From an uncultured Saprospiraceae bacterium (GTDB lineage Bacteria; Bacteroidota; Bacteroidia; Chitinophagales; Saprospiraceae): a DNA stretch of 64,000 nt. Under the pieces are notes generated by a model. It worked only from the letters and a program-made list of their open reading frames with translations, did no database searches and had not been told where the DNA came from. A program made the position numbers and the translations under genes. Below are positions 46,681-55,897 of this stretch, piece after piece; position 1 is the stretch's first letter; the number at the start of each line of letters is the position of its first letter. The stretch is from the NCBI GenBank assembly GCA_938028705.1, contig CALIZI010000021.1:1-64000 (forward strand), given 5' to 3'.

Positions 46681-47577
46681 ATGGATAAAATAATTTTGGG
46701 TGATTGTACTAAAGAATTGTCTAAACTATCTGAAAAATCAGTTGATTTGGTGGTAGCCGACCCACCATATTGGAAGGTGATAGGAGAGAAATGGGATTAT
46801 CAATGGCGAACAGAAGCTGATTATGTGGAGTGGAGTATCGGTTGGATTAAGGAGGTGTCGCGGGTGTTGAGGTATGGTGGAACTTTTTATCTTTTCGGAT
46901 ATTTTCGGACTTTAGCTTTATTGGTTCCGTATTTTGATGATTTAGAATTGGATTTGAGACAGCAAATTTTGGTGGACAAAGGGATGCGAGCTGTTTCGGG
47001 TAGAGCTACAAAAAAGTATAGATTGTTCCCGAACACAACGGAAAGTATTTTATTCATTACTAAAGAAAATAGAAAATTTGTCAAACCGTTTTTGAAAGAA
47101 CGACAAGCCGCATTGGGGCTTTCTGCAAAACAAATTAATGAAGCAATGGGTGTAAAAAGCAACGGCGGCGGCATGTGGAGTATTTATACCGGCAAGAATG
47201 TCTGTGAGCAATTTCCAACGGAGAAAACTTGGTCTAAACTCCAGAAAATTCTTGATTTTGACTTGCCTTACGCGAAGGTTGCCCAAACTTTTAATCCGCA
47301 AATGGGATTGACCGATATTTGGAGAGATATTGATTTTTACAAAGAAAAGCGCATTCATTCTACCCAAAAACCTTTGAAACTTATCAAACGTCTGTTACTG
47401 GCAAGCAGCAATGAAGGTGATTTAGTGGTTGACCCTTTCGCAGGAAGCGGCTCAACCGCTCTTGCAGCCATTCAATTAAACAGAAATTATATTACTATTG
47501 AAAAAGATGTCGATTATTGTAATGTGATGAAAGAGAGAATCGAAGCGGTGAAAAATCCATTGTATAGTTTTGTTTAG
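46681..47577 (+). CDS. DNA methyltransferase, beta-type (N6-A or N4-C)
   Basis: 298 residues. Catalytic motif IV ADPPYW (residues 26-31) precedes the SAM-binding motif I DPFAGSGST (251-259), the order of beta-class amino-methyltransferases. TQKPLKLIKRLL is the usual motif X region. DPPY favours adenine-N6. It probably modifies a short DNA site. No restriction endonuclease is recognisable next to it. It is convergent with a C-protein-like regulator 15 bases downstream, so it is either a solitary methylase or the remnant of a restriction-modification system. Confidence 0.85.
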   Translation: MDKIILGDCTKELSKLSEKSVDLVVADPPYWKVIGEKWDYQWRTEADYVEWSIGWIKEVSRVLRYGGTFYLFGYFRTLALLVPYFDDLELDLRQQILVDKGMRAVSGRATKKYRLFPNTTESILFITKENRKFVKPFLKERQAALGLSAKQINEAMGVKSNGGGMWSIYTGKNVCEQFPTEKTWSKLQKILDFDLPYAKVAQTFNPQMGLTDIWRDIDFYKEKRIHSTQKPLKLIKRLLLASSNEGDLVVDPFAGSGSTALAAIQLNRNYITIEKDVDYCNVMKERIEAVKNPLYSFV

Positions 47578-47592
47578 TTCATTTCTGCCAAA

Positions 47593-47808
47593 TTATTTAA
47601 ATAAATCGTTGATACTCACTTCTAAAGCATTGGCAATTTTTTCAATATTAAGTAAAGTAATATTTTTTTCTGCCCGTTCAATCATGCCTATGTAGGTACG
47701 GTGCAAGTCGGCTTTAAATGATAACTTTTCCTGCGAAAGCCCTCTCTCTTTGCGAAGTTCCCGTACTCTGTTTCCGAATTTTACTAATATTTCTTTTTTT
47801 GAATTCAT
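47593..47808 (-). CDS. XRE/C-protein-like HTH regulator
   Basis: 71 residues, a single helix-turn-helix domain (FGNRVRELRKERGLSQEKLSFKADLHRTYIGMIER) followed by NIEKIANALEVSINDLF. The size and the LHRTYIGMIERAEKN signature match controller (C) proteins of restriction-modification systems. It is convergent with the methyltransferase and likely binds the inverted repeat upstream of its own start. Confidence 0.85.
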   Translation of the reverse strand: MNSKKEILVKFGNRVRELRKERGLSQEKLSFKADLHRTYIGMIERAEKNITLLNIEKIANALEVSINDLFK

Positions 47809-47822
47809 TACTAATTAAAACG

Positions 47823-47868
47823 TAAAGCTAACTTTAGTGTTCAACAGCTACAACAGATTATAGTTAGC
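47823..47868 (-). promoter_or_regulatory. Candidate promoter/operator of C-like regulator
   Basis: On the minus strand TTG (47853-47851), 20 bases and TAGCTTTA (47830-47823) approximate the promoter consensus. The inverted repeat gctaact (47827-47833) / agttagc (47862-47868) flanks it. This would suit autoregulation by the HTH protein; it is inferred. Confidence 0.4.
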
Positions 47869-47902
47869 ATTTTTGTATTCAAATAGCTAAGTCTAAAAAG
47901 GG

Positions 47903-48319
47903 CTATAAGGCCTCCATTTTACCTTTAGAAGTGATTTTATAGGCAAAAGGACGACTTTCCCGAAGTGCGATTTTGTTCATTTGCTCCCAATGCGCGACCA
48001 ACACCTTGACCATATCCCAATATTTGAAACCCGTTTTGGAAGGTGGGCGGAGGTAGAACATGCCTAATCTATGCTGTTGAGATAATTGGCGTTGAAGTCT
48101 GGTTTTGTGAATGTTATAATCTTGTGTAATGATACAGGCATCACCTTTACCTGCAAGCGGTATCCATACTTCGTCTTCTGTACCTGCGCCAAATTCTACT
48201 ACGACAGATTTAACTGTGATTGTGCCGTACTTTTTAAAGTCGTCATTAAGTCCTTGCTGTAAAATATTAAAGGCTTCGGCAAGTGAAGTGGATATATTTT
48301 CGTCAATGTAGAAAGTCAT
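47903..48319 (-). CDS. PIN-like toxin (DUF5615/PIN_8 type)
   Basis: 138 residues. It starts with the acidic strand MTFYIDENIS, followed by KGDACIITQDYNIHKTRLQRQL and LGMFYLRPPS, the pattern of DUF5615/Mut7-C-like PIN nucleases. It overlaps the DUF433-domain gene by 4 bases (ATGA type), giving the common antitoxin-then-toxin order. The toxin is predicted to be an RNase. Confidence 0.7.
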   Translation of the reverse strand: MTFYIDENISTSLAEAFNILQQGLNDDFKKYGTITVKSVVVEFGAGTEDEVWIPLAGKGDACIITQDYNIHKTRLQRQLSQQHRLGMFYLRPPSKTGFKYWDMVKVLVAHWEQMNKIALRESRPFAYKITSKGKMEAL

Positions 48320-49005
48320 TGGGTTTGACAGTATTCGATAGCGGCTTCTACTTCTTCCAACTTAATTTTGTAGAGACGAGCAATGAAATCTTTCGGTTCG
48401 CCACCTTTATATAAATAGTAGAGCGTTTGAGGATAAATATTATTGTTGATGAGAACAGGGCTTCCAAATTGTCGTCGCGGGTCAATGACAATGGGCTTTT
48501 CTTTACCTATCGGATAATATTTACTTGCCAATGAATCCCTGTTAAAGTCGAGTTTTTCAATCAATGAGTGGATAGCATCCGATTGGAATGGCTTTTTTCC
48601 GGTTAATGAAATGGTATCGTTTTTCGTTTTCCAAAAAACTTCATTTCCTTCTGTGTACATACCTTCCAAAACCGCTTTGTGAGCAAAGGGTGTAGGCGTA
48701 CCATACAAAACCGCGAGTGTCTCGCGCACCTCAAGCACTTCCTGTGTGTGTACACCTGCATCCGCAAGGTGCATCATGGTATGCAACTCTATTAAAGTCA
48801 AGAAGTTAACACCTCTTGAGCCGTCCACTTCCCATACATAGTTGCTCTTGAAGGCTTCTCCCAACTCCCCTTTCCAATACCGACGCATCCACGCATAGAC
48901 CTTACGGTAAGGCATATCCAATATCTTTACCACATCGGGAAAAGGAAAGATGCCTTTACCGATGGAGAAGGGGTTGGTTGGTATGGTGGTGGTTTTGGCT
49001 TGCAT
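48316..49005 (-). CDS. DUF433-domain antitoxin with N-terminal HTH
   Basis: 229 residues. The N-terminal part (FPDVVKILDMPYRKVYAWMRRYW) looks like a MerR-type winged helix. The C-terminal DUF433 region begins VIDPRRQFGSPVLINNNIYPQTLYYLYKGGEPKDFIARLYKI. DUF433 proteins pair with DUF5615 toxins, as here. A TATATTTG (-7) motif lies at 49017-49010, so close to the ATG that the mRNA may be leaderless. Confidence 0.7.
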   Translation of the reverse strand: MQAKTTTIPTNPFSIGKGIFPFPDVVKILDMPYRKVYAWMRRYWKGELGEAFKSNYVWEVDGSRGVNFLTLIELHTMMHLADAGVHTQEVLEVRETLAVLYGTPTPFAHKAVLEGMYTEGNEVFWKTKNDTISLTGKKPFQSDAIHSLIEKLDFNRDSLASKYYPIGKEKPIVIDPRRQFGSPVLINNNIYPQTLYYLYKGGEPKDFIARLYKIKLEEVEAAIEYCQTQ

Positions 49006-49079
49006 GTTACAAATATACGGGTTTTTTTGGCGGATATTAAATTTGTTTTTTTTGATGTGATTTAAAAATAAATTTAGAA

Positions 49080-49457
49080 TTATCCTTCAGCTAATAGCAC
49101 ATCATAAATATCACTGGCATCAGCCATTCTGTAATGGATAGTATCATACAAATCATCGGTAACAGAGGTCTGTGGGAAAGTCCATACGAGTTTTTGTTCA
49201 TCATTAATGACCTCTAATTCCGCACAGTATTTCCAACGCGAAACATTTGTATATATTTTTTTTCTGCATTTATATGTTCTAAATAATTTACCTTTGTAGT
49301 TAGTTCGATACGCTTTTCCTAAGACTTCAAAGTCCCCATTCAATTGAAGTTCAATCAGGTTTGCATCTGCTTCTTCCCAAGTCACCACCTTATCTAAGGT
49401 CAATCTAAGCAAATTCAAAATGGCTTTATCATTGATATTTGGGTAATTTTCAAGCAT
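49080..49457 (-). CDS. Unknown protein, second gene of a two-gene unit
   Basis: 125 residues, not recognised. A helical first third (INDKAILNLLRLTLDKVVTWEEADANLIEL) is followed by a beta-rich part with a basic patch (YKGKLFRTYKCRKKIY). There is no signal or membrane segment. Its start overlaps the end of the upstream membrane-protein gene by 8 bases, so the two are coupled. The stop lies 74 bases before the antitoxin start. The acidic and basic halves suggest a nucleic-acid or peptide ligand, but this is a guess. Confidence 0.6.
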   Translation of the reverse strand: MLENYPNINDKAILNLLRLTLDKVVTWEEADANLIELQLNGDFEVLGKAYRTNYKGKLFRTYKCRKKIYTNVSRWKYCAELEVINDEQKLVWTFPQTSVTDDLYDTIHYRMADASDIYDVLLAEG

Positions 49458-49932
49458 AATTATCGAATTTTATAATATTCATCAAATAGTATTCAATGCT
49501 TTTAGCCAAGCCTGAAGCAATAATGTAAACATTCCACACATCATTTTTGAAAGATTGCCTGTTTTTCTCTGCTACCAACTCGTACTTATTATTTATTTTC
49601 AGAATATCATTAATTAAAGTTTTACAATTTCTTCTTTCGTTGCTTTCTAAATGTAACATCAGACTTTCGACCGTAACTCTAATGTCATTTATTTTCAGCT
49701 TAATTTGGTCCGTCGAATTATCAAATTTTTCATAATAATCCAACAGCTCTTTTTTGTGCTGTTTCAAATCTTCCAACAAATTTGGTAGGTTCTCATTTCT
49801 CAATATTTTTCCTCTGAGTGCTGCCAATTTAGAGTTGATGATATACGAATAAATCAACACCCCAATCGAAATCAGCAAACCAAGTATCGAACAAATACTG
49901 CCAACGAAATTAATGTCTTGCAAGGCTTCCAT
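49450..49932 (-). CDS. Membrane-anchored coiled-coil protein of unknown function
   Basis: 160 residues. One N-terminal transmembrane helix (SICSILGLLISIGVLIYSYII, residues about 12-32) is followed by a long charged coiled-coil (LEDLKQHKKELLDYYEKF..ESNERRNCKTLINDILKINNKYEL) and a helical tail. The protein would be anchored with its body in the cytoplasm. It is the first gene of an overlapping pair. Single-span-plus-coil proteins with an unknown partner next to methyltransferase and toxin-antitoxin genes are typical of defence-island cargo, but no function is known. Confidence 0.6.
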   Translation of the reverse strand: MEALQDINFVGSICSILGLLISIGVLIYSYIINSKLAALRGKILRNENLPNLLEDLKQHKKELLDYYEKFDNSTDQIKLKINDIRVTVESLMLHLESNERRNCKTLINDILKINNKYELVAEKNRQSFKNDVWNVYIIASGLAKSIEYYLMNIIKFDNYA

Positions 49933-50038
49933 TTATTATTACGGGAATCAATTGTTTTTAGTTCACTCAAATTTAAGCAAAAAACAGCATTTTTCAAAAC
50001 CCCATTGAAACTTAATCCTGTACTTAAACTTCAACTCC

Positions 50039-51943
50039 TCAACTCATATACTCCCAAGCCGTCTCATAAGCCCCATGTTCTTCCACATAAGTCAAAAAAT
50101 CTCCATAAAACTCATGCCCGCCAATCGTCGCACTATCGCCGATGACGATAAGTTTCTTTTTGGCGCGGGTCATGGCGACATTCATGCGGCGGTAGTCGGA
50201 AAGGAAGCCGATTTCGCCCTTTGAATTGGAACGGACGAGGGAGATGTACATCACGTCGCGCTCTTGTCCCTGAAAGCCGTCGATGGTCGAAATGGTTACT
50301 TGGTCTTTGACGGGTTCGAGTTTGTCGAAGGTCGAAAATTCGGTTTTAATGTGTTCTACTTGAGCGCGATACGGGGAGATGATGCCGATGCTTGGTTGTT
50401 CGTGGTCGTGGAATTGGTCGAGCAATTTGGCGAGGTGTTCGTAGAGGATGAGCCACTCGTCGGGGTTCATTTTGCTGCCCGATTCGGGATTGACACGCTC
50501 CTCAAATCCGCAACCTGCCGTATCGACAAACACCAAAGGAATATCCGCCGCTAATTGGAGTTTCCAATGCTCTACGGCGACATCTGCAAGGAGTTGATTA
50601 TCATAAAATTGTTGATTGGAGAAGCCCATGATGAGCGTATTCATGCGGTATTGTACATTAAGGAAATTGACGGTATCAAATCGTTCCAAACCCTTCTCAA
50701 TCAAGGTTTTGGCATAGCCTAATTTTTGTGCCTGATACGATTTTACGGTAGGCGGCAGTTGGAATGGGTCGCCTGCGAGGATGACGCGATGCGCTCGCGT
50801 GAGGGGAATCCAAGTGGCGGCTTCGAGGGCTTGCGCGGCTTCGTCAATGACGACGGTATGGAATTTATGCTCGTCGAGTGTGCCATGTATCGTATTGATG
50901 AGGGTACACGCCACCACATCGGCAGCCGCGATAATTTGATGGATTAAGCTATCTTCAAGTTGACGCGCCCAGCCGCTGAGTTCGCCGGCTTCGCGGTAGA
51001 GTTCGTTGCGCTCGCGGCGGTCTGCGTGGGTGAAGGTGCGTTTGTATTTTCCGGCTTTGCGACGACATTCAGCGGCTTGTTGCTTTACTTTTTTGATGTT
51101 TTTGGATTCGGGATGTGCAGAGAGCCGTCCTTCTAAGGTATGTTCAATCAGTTTTTCATCGACCCGCGAGATATTGCCGATACGGACGACATTCAAGCCT
51201 TCATTCGAGAGTCTATCAACCATCAAGTCAACGGCGGCATTGCTGGCGGCGGTGACTAATATGCCATTTTCTTGCTTGCATACGAGTTTGATTGCCTGTA
51301 CTAATGTGGTGGTTTTGCCCGTTCCCGGTGGTCCGTGTATGATGGCAACATCGTAGGCGGCGAGGATATTATTGATAGCGGCATTTTGAGATTGATTTAG
51401 GTTGGGGACTTCGATGTGATGGCTTAATTTTCGGAATTGCGGCTGTACTTTTCCCAGAAAAATATCGCGCAATTCTGCCATGCGATTGCCTCGCGCTTTG
51501 ATGATTTTTTTGAGGGCTTTTTCCATTTCCAAATACGTTTTTTCATCAAACATCAAATCAATACCAAGCAAACCGCGATTCATCCATTGCGGTACGTCTT
51601 TACCACTCAATATGATTTTCATTTTGTTTTTGTCAATGTATTTTATGACACCGCCGCACTCTTTCGGTGTTTCTTTTTCTTCTTTTAAAAAAATATTGAC
51701 GGGCATACCTGCGCGAAATTGGTGGGTTTCGTTGAGGTTGGCTACACGCTCGCCGATGACGTAGGCTCGCTCGCCATAAGTAAAGCCCGACTTCTGCACG
51801 ACGAAGGGATGCCAACACCAGCCTTTTTCCTTTTTTTTCGCCAATGGTAATTTTAATACCATAGCGCGGTATTGCTCGAAATCTTCCTTTTTTTCGATAT
51901 ACAGGGTTTCCAGTAATTGCTCTAATTCGGTGGTATCAGCCAT
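50039..51943 (-). CDS. SF1 helicase, UPF1/SMUBP2-like
   Basis: 634 residues. An N-terminal OB/stalk region (1-180) precedes Walker A GPPGTGKT (204-211), DEAAQALEAATWIPLTRA (motif II), GDPFQLPP (III), NVQYRMN (IV), TISTIDGFQGQERDV (V) and RMNVAMTRAKKKL (VI). This is the IGHMBP2/UPF1-like SF1B group, which acts 5' to 3' on RNA or DNA. In bacteria it is a stand-alone gene of uncertain role. The 106-base gap to the coiled-coil gene has no feature seen. Confidence 0.85.
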   Translation of the reverse strand: MADTTELEQLLETLYIEKKEDFEQYRAMVLKLPLAKKKEKGWCWHPFVVQKSGFTYGERAYVIGERVANLNETHQFRAGMPVNIFLKEEKETPKECGGVIKYIDKNKMKIILSGKDVPQWMNRGLLGIDLMFDEKTYLEMEKALKKIIKARGNRMAELRDIFLGKVQPQFRKLSHHIEVPNLNQSQNAAINNILAAYDVAIIHGPPGTGKTTTLVQAIKLVCKQENGILVTAASNAAVDLMVDRLSNEGLNVVRIGNISRVDEKLIEHTLEGRLSAHPESKNIKKVKQQAAECRRKAGKYKRTFTHADRRERNELYREAGELSGWARQLEDSLIHQIIAAADVVACTLINTIHGTLDEHKFHTVVIDEAAQALEAATWIPLTRAHRVILAGDPFQLPPTVKSYQAQKLGYAKTLIEKGLERFDTVNFLNVQYRMNTLIMGFSNQQFYDNQLLADVAVEHWKLQLAADIPLVFVDTAGCGFEERVNPESGSKMNPDEWLILYEHLAKLLDQFHDHEQPSIGIISPYRAQVEHIKTEFSTFDKLEPVKDQVTISTIDGFQGQERDVMYISLVRSNSKGEIGFLSDYRRMNVAMTRAKKKLIVIGDSATIGGHEFYGDFLTYVEEHGAYETAWEYMS

Positions 51944-51948
51944 ATTGT

Positions 51949-51980
51949 CGTGATTCGTGATTCGTTGATTCGCGATTCGT
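51949..51980. repeat. gattcgtgattcg word repeat
   Basis: Four close copies of gattcg(t/c) lie immediately upstream of the helicase gene, another member of the short-word spacer repeats. Confidence 0.55.
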
Positions 51981-52143
51981 TTTTACAATAAAAAATTGCT
52001 AACTCGTGCGAATCCAACTAATATGGCGAAGGTAGGGAATTATTGGGGAAAATGGACTCGCCTTACATTTTTGGAAAATGCAAGGCGAGTAATACACGTT
52101 TTATTTGTAGAGTAAATTCATGAATTTGCTCTACGAAATAATA

Positions 52144-55100
52144 TCAATCCACCAGAATTTTCTCATAAAAATCTTCTCCTTTGACTGTTATTTTAATGGT
52201 GTAAATGCCTTTGGCAAAGCCGGACACATCAATCGTATTATCTGTCAAGGCTGCGGTGATTTGTCTGCCTATGGAATCAAAAATGAGGATGCGCTCTATC
52301 GGTTGTTCATTCGTTTGAATGTATAATTTATCTTTGACCGGATTGGGATACACACTCACCTGTGTAAGTGCGTAACGCAAACTCACGACATTGGAATAGG
52401 TAAACGCACCATCAAAATCTACCTGTCGCAGGCGGTAGTAGGAGGTGCCGAATAGCGGAGCGAGGTCGCGGTAGGTGTAGCTGTATGGATTGGTGGTCGT
52501 GCCTTGTCCGTCTTGCCAAGCGATTTTTTCCCATGCGATACCATCTTGGCTGCGTTGTATCTCGAAGCCTGCGTTGTTGGTTTCGGTGGCGGTGCGCCAT
52601 TGGAGGAGGGCGGTTTTGTCTTGGAGGCGGACGCGGAGTGGTTCAATCATTTCGACAGGGAGACCACATAGATTGAGTATCTCTGTTGAGGAGTTACAAT
52701 TCGGGGCGTTGTCGTAGATGTCTGATGTGCCGCCATCAGCTAAGTAGGTGCAAATATTGGGTAGTCCACAAAGAGAGAGGTTAGAGTTTGAGTGTATGTT
52801 TAAATTAGTTATAGTTGCAGGGTCGATATTTTCTAAACCTGTCAAATCGGTCAGTCCATTATTCGTAATAGATATACCTCCGTCAACAGAAGTTAAATTC
52901 GCCAGACTCATTAAGTCATCCAAATAATTATTGTTACTAATATTCAGGCTTCCGTTAATAGTAGTCAGATTATCTAAGTCCAAACTTGATATGGAATTAT
53001 TTTGAATAGTCATACTCCCGGCAGAAGTCAGAGAATTTAATCCCAAACTCCATAATTTAATACTATTTTCAATAGTGACACTACCGGAAATAGTGGTTAT
53101 ATTTCCTAAACCTGCTAAACTGAATAGACGGGTATTATAAGAAATGTGTAAAAAACTAAGGGAAGTCACATATTGAAAAATTGGCAAATTTATTATATCG
53201 TCACTGGTATTGTAAGTGAAAGTGAACCCTCCTCCGATGGAAGTTATATTTCGTATTGCCTCTAGATTGTATAAGCTAGAATTGTTTGAGATAGTCACAT
53301 TACCCCCGACAGTAGTTAGATCATTTAGCCCCACTAATTTTTGTAAATTATAATTATTAGTAATAATTAAATCTCCCCCAATAGAAGTTATACTAGGAGT
53401 AGTTGTCAGCCCTCCTTCCAAACTATTATTATTCGAAATCCGTAAATCTTCTCCGATAAAAGTTGGGTTAAAACCAATGATGTGAGCCAAACTATTATTA
53501 CCGATAATAATCAGAGAAGCCCCGATAGAATCAAGACTAGATAATCCTCCCAAATTGACTAGCGCATTATTGTTAATAATTTCCAGAGAATCAGTAGCCG
53601 TTATATTATTCAACCCCGCTAAACTTGTTAAAGTACCATTGTTTGCGATCCGCAAGTTTCCACTAATTGAAGTGAGTTGACCCAAGCCACTAAGACTCAT
53701 TATAGAATTATTATCTACTCCTTCTATTATGAGTTCTCCCGATAGTTTAGTACAGTTGGGATAATTGGCAGCAAATGCGTCAATCTGTGCCTGAAGGCTA
53801 AATACAATATCACCTGTCGGGCATTGATTGTTGCCAAGAGAGATGTCACAGCTTTCTGAAACTTCTGTAATGCTATTGCAATCGGGAGCATTGTTGGAGA
53901 TGTCCGCAATACTTCCATTTTCCAAGTAAATACATATACCTTCAATGCCGCATATATTCAAGGCAGTATTATCTCTGACTACTAAAAGCGTAAGTGTTGT
54001 ATAGTCCAGATTTTCTAGCCCAGTAAAGTCGGTCAGCAAAGTATTATTCTCAATCCATAAATACCCGCCAATAGAAGTGATTTGGCTGAGTCCATTGAGG
54101 TTGGAAATATCAGTGGAGTTGACGATCATTACATTACCCGCTATTGCTGTGCAACCGGGGTTATTAATGGCAAAATTATCTATTTGTGCCTGTGAAATAA
54201 AGATGATTAAATCGTCAGAACAGGAAGGTGGCGAGTTATCACACAAAGCGGAGACCTCCTCTGTATTGGCACAGCCCGGTGCATTATTCGAAGCACTGAA
54301 ATTTCCCTGATTTTGTATGTAATTACAAATGCTTGTCAGATTGCAAAAGGATAGGTCGGGATTATCTTCGATACGCATACTTGTTATACCTGACATATCA
54401 AGGGTTTCTAATCCGTTTATATCATTGAGTATATTGTTACCTATAATATTTAGTCCGCCATTTATGGTTGTCAGGTTGCTTAATTCGCCAAAATTGGTGA
54501 ATAAATAATTAGATGTAATCCAAAAATCTTCACCAATAGAAGTAATATTATTCAAGCCGATCAAAGTAGTCAAGTTGTAATTACTCCCAATCGACAAATC
54601 TCTACCAATAGAGGTAACATTATCCAAGCCAACTAAATCCGTCAATTTATTATTTCTTCTAATCCAGAAATCTCTACCAATAGAAGTAATATTCTCCAAG
54701 CCTGTCAAAGTCGTTAAGTTAGCATTGTCCCTAATCAACAAATCTCTACCAACAGAAGTAATATTCTCCAAGCCGGTCAAAGTCGTTAAGTTGCTATTAT
54801 ACTGAATACGCAAATCTCCACTAATGGAAGTAATATTCTCCAAGCCGGTCAAATCTGTCAAGTTATTATTATTATCAATAGTCAAACTCCAAACAGAAGT
54901 AATATTCTCCAAGCCTGTCAAAGTCGCTAAGTTATCATTACTTCGAATAGTCAAAGATCCAACAGAAGTAATATTTTCCAATCCGGTCAAAGTCACCAAG
55001 TTATCATTACTCTCAATCCTCAAATATCCACCAACAGAAGTAATATTGTCCAAGCTGGTCAAATCCGTCAAGCTATTATTATTCCAAATCCACAAATCTC

Positions 55101-55755
55101 CACCAACAGAAGTAATATTTTCCAATCCGGTCAAAGTCGTCAAGCTACTATTAGCCCGAATACTCAAATATCCACCAACAGAAGTAATATTTTCCAATCC
55201 GGTCAAACTCGTTAAGTTATTATTACTTCGAATAGCCAAAGCTTCACTAACAGAAGTAATATTCTCCAATCCGGTCAAAGTCGTTAAGTTATAATTACTC
55301 TCAACCACCAATCCACCGATGGTATTCAGATTTTCTAATGCAGTCAAAGTCGTCAAGTTATAATTATCCTCAATCACTAAATATTCACCAATAGAAGTAA
55401 TATTCTCCAAGCCTATCAAAGTCGTCAAGTTATTATTACTCTCAATCTTCAAAGCTTCACTAACAAAAGTAATATTCTCCAGTCCGGTCAAATCTGTCAA
55501 GCTATCATTATCATCAACCTCCAAACGTCCACCAACAGAAGTAATTTGATTAAGTCCGGCTAATGAGGTAATAGGACTGCTGTTGTTGTCATTAATAGTA
55601 AGATCCCTAAGTATCTCCGTACATCCCGGATAATTCGCTGCAAAGTCATCTATCTGCTGCTGTGAGCTAAATGTAATATTACCCGTCGGGCATTGCGCTT
55701 GTATCACAGCACAAAAGAGGAATAAAGTAAAAATAGATGGTATAATTTTTTTCAT
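52144..55755 (-). CDS. Giant leucine-rich-repeat-like T9SS surface protein
   Basis: 1,203 residues. A signal peptide (FTLFLFCAVIQA) precedes three blocks of receptor-L-domain or LRR-like repeats. Each block starts with a CPTGNI/DIxFxSQQQIDxFAxNYPGCT cap and ends in a cysteine-containing CNLTSICNYIQNQGNFSASNNAPGC-type cap. Repeats of 23-24 residues read GLENITSVGGDLWIRNNNNLTTLT. A fibronectin-like stretch (LQWRTATETNNAGFEIQRS) and a type A T9SS domain (VSVYPNPVKDKLYIQ..GIYTIKI) close it. It probably forms a surface adhesin or receptor. A TTGATAATCAA palindrome lies about 130 bases upstream. Confidence 0.85.
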   Translation of the reverse strand: MKKIIPSIFTLFLFCAVIQAQCPTGNITFSSQQQIDDFAANYPGCTEILRDLTINDNNSSPITSLAGLNQITSVGGRLEVDDNDSLTDLTGLENITFVSEALKIESNNNLTTLIGLENITSIGEYLVIEDNYNLTTLTALENLNTIGGLVVESNYNLTTLTGLENITSVSEALAIRSNNNLTSLTGLENITSVGGYLSIRANSSLTTLTGLENITSVGGDLWIWNNNSLTDLTSLDNITSVGGYLRIESNDNLVTLTGLENITSVGSLTIRSNDNLATLTGLENITSVWSLTIDNNNNLTDLTGLENITSISGDLRIQYNSNLTTLTGLENITSVGRDLLIRDNANLTTLTGLENITSIGRDFWIRRNNKLTDLVGLDNVTSIGRDLSIGSNYNLTTLIGLNNITSIGEDFWITSNYLFTNFGELSNLTTINGGLNIIGNNILNDINGLETLDMSGITSMRIEDNPDLSFCNLTSICNYIQNQGNFSASNNAPGCANTEEVSALCDNSPPSCSDDLIIFISQAQIDNFAINNPGCTAIAGNVMIVNSTDISNLNGLSQITSIGGYLWIENNTLLTDFTGLENLDYTTLTLLVVRDNTALNICGIEGICIYLENGSIADISNNAPDCNSITEVSESCDISLGNNQCPTGDIVFSLQAQIDAFAANYPNCTKLSGELIIEGVDNNSIMSLSGLGQLTSISGNLRIANNGTLTSLAGLNNITATDSLEIINNNALVNLGGLSSLDSIGASLIIIGNNSLAHIIGFNPTFIGEDLRISNNNSLEGGLTTTPSITSIGGDLIITNNYNLQKLVGLNDLTTVGGNVTISNNSSLYNLEAIRNITSIGGGFTFTYNTSDDIINLPIFQYVTSLSFLHISYNTRLFSLAGLGNITTISGSVTIENSIKLWSLGLNSLTSAGSMTIQNNSISSLDLDNLTTINGSLNISNNNYLDDLMSLANLTSVDGGISITNNGLTDLTGLENIDPATITNLNIHSNSNLSLCGLPNICTYLADGGTSDIYDNAPNCNSSTEILNLCGLPVEMIEPLRVRLQDKTALLQWRTATETNNAGFEIQRSQDGIAWEKIAWQDGQGTTTNPYSYTYRDLAPLFGTSYYRLRQVDFDGAFTYSNVVSLRYALTQVSVYPNPVKDKLYIQTNEQPIERILIFDSIGRQITAALTDNTIDVSGFAKGIYTIKITVKGEDFYEKILVD
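54600..55560 (-). repeat. Tandem 69-72-bp repeats in LRR-like gene
   Basis: At least a dozen in-frame units of 23 or 24 codons share strings such as gaagtaatattctccaa and ggtcaaagtcgt. DNA-level similarity is high, so the array is recent or recombining. It is not a CRISPR array: there are no unique spacers between constant repeats, and the whole is coding. Confidence 0.8.
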
Positions 55756-55886
55756 AATTCAAAATTTACAGATGAAGAAATTGTGTATGGTTGTAAATCT
55801 TGAATTAAAGGTACAGGCATTTAAGGGTAAAAAAAAGGAACGGTTTGGGGTGTTTTTACAAATCAAAAATTAGCTATCTTAAAATA

Positions 55887-55897
55887 TTGATAATCAA
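55887..55897. promoter_or_regulatory. TTGATAATCAA palindrome upstream of LRR-like gene
   Basis: The longer string ttgataatcaaactttta is identical to that at 8191, in the same orientation and at a similar distance from a T9SS gene start. It is a candidate regulator site. The rest of the 279-base spacer (55756-56034) is AT-rich. Confidence 0.35.

Noticed and set aside
54600-55560. Possible CRISPR array because of regular repeats of about 70 bp
   Set aside because: Repeats are in-frame leucine-rich-repeat codons with no unique spacers, and no cas genes are present.
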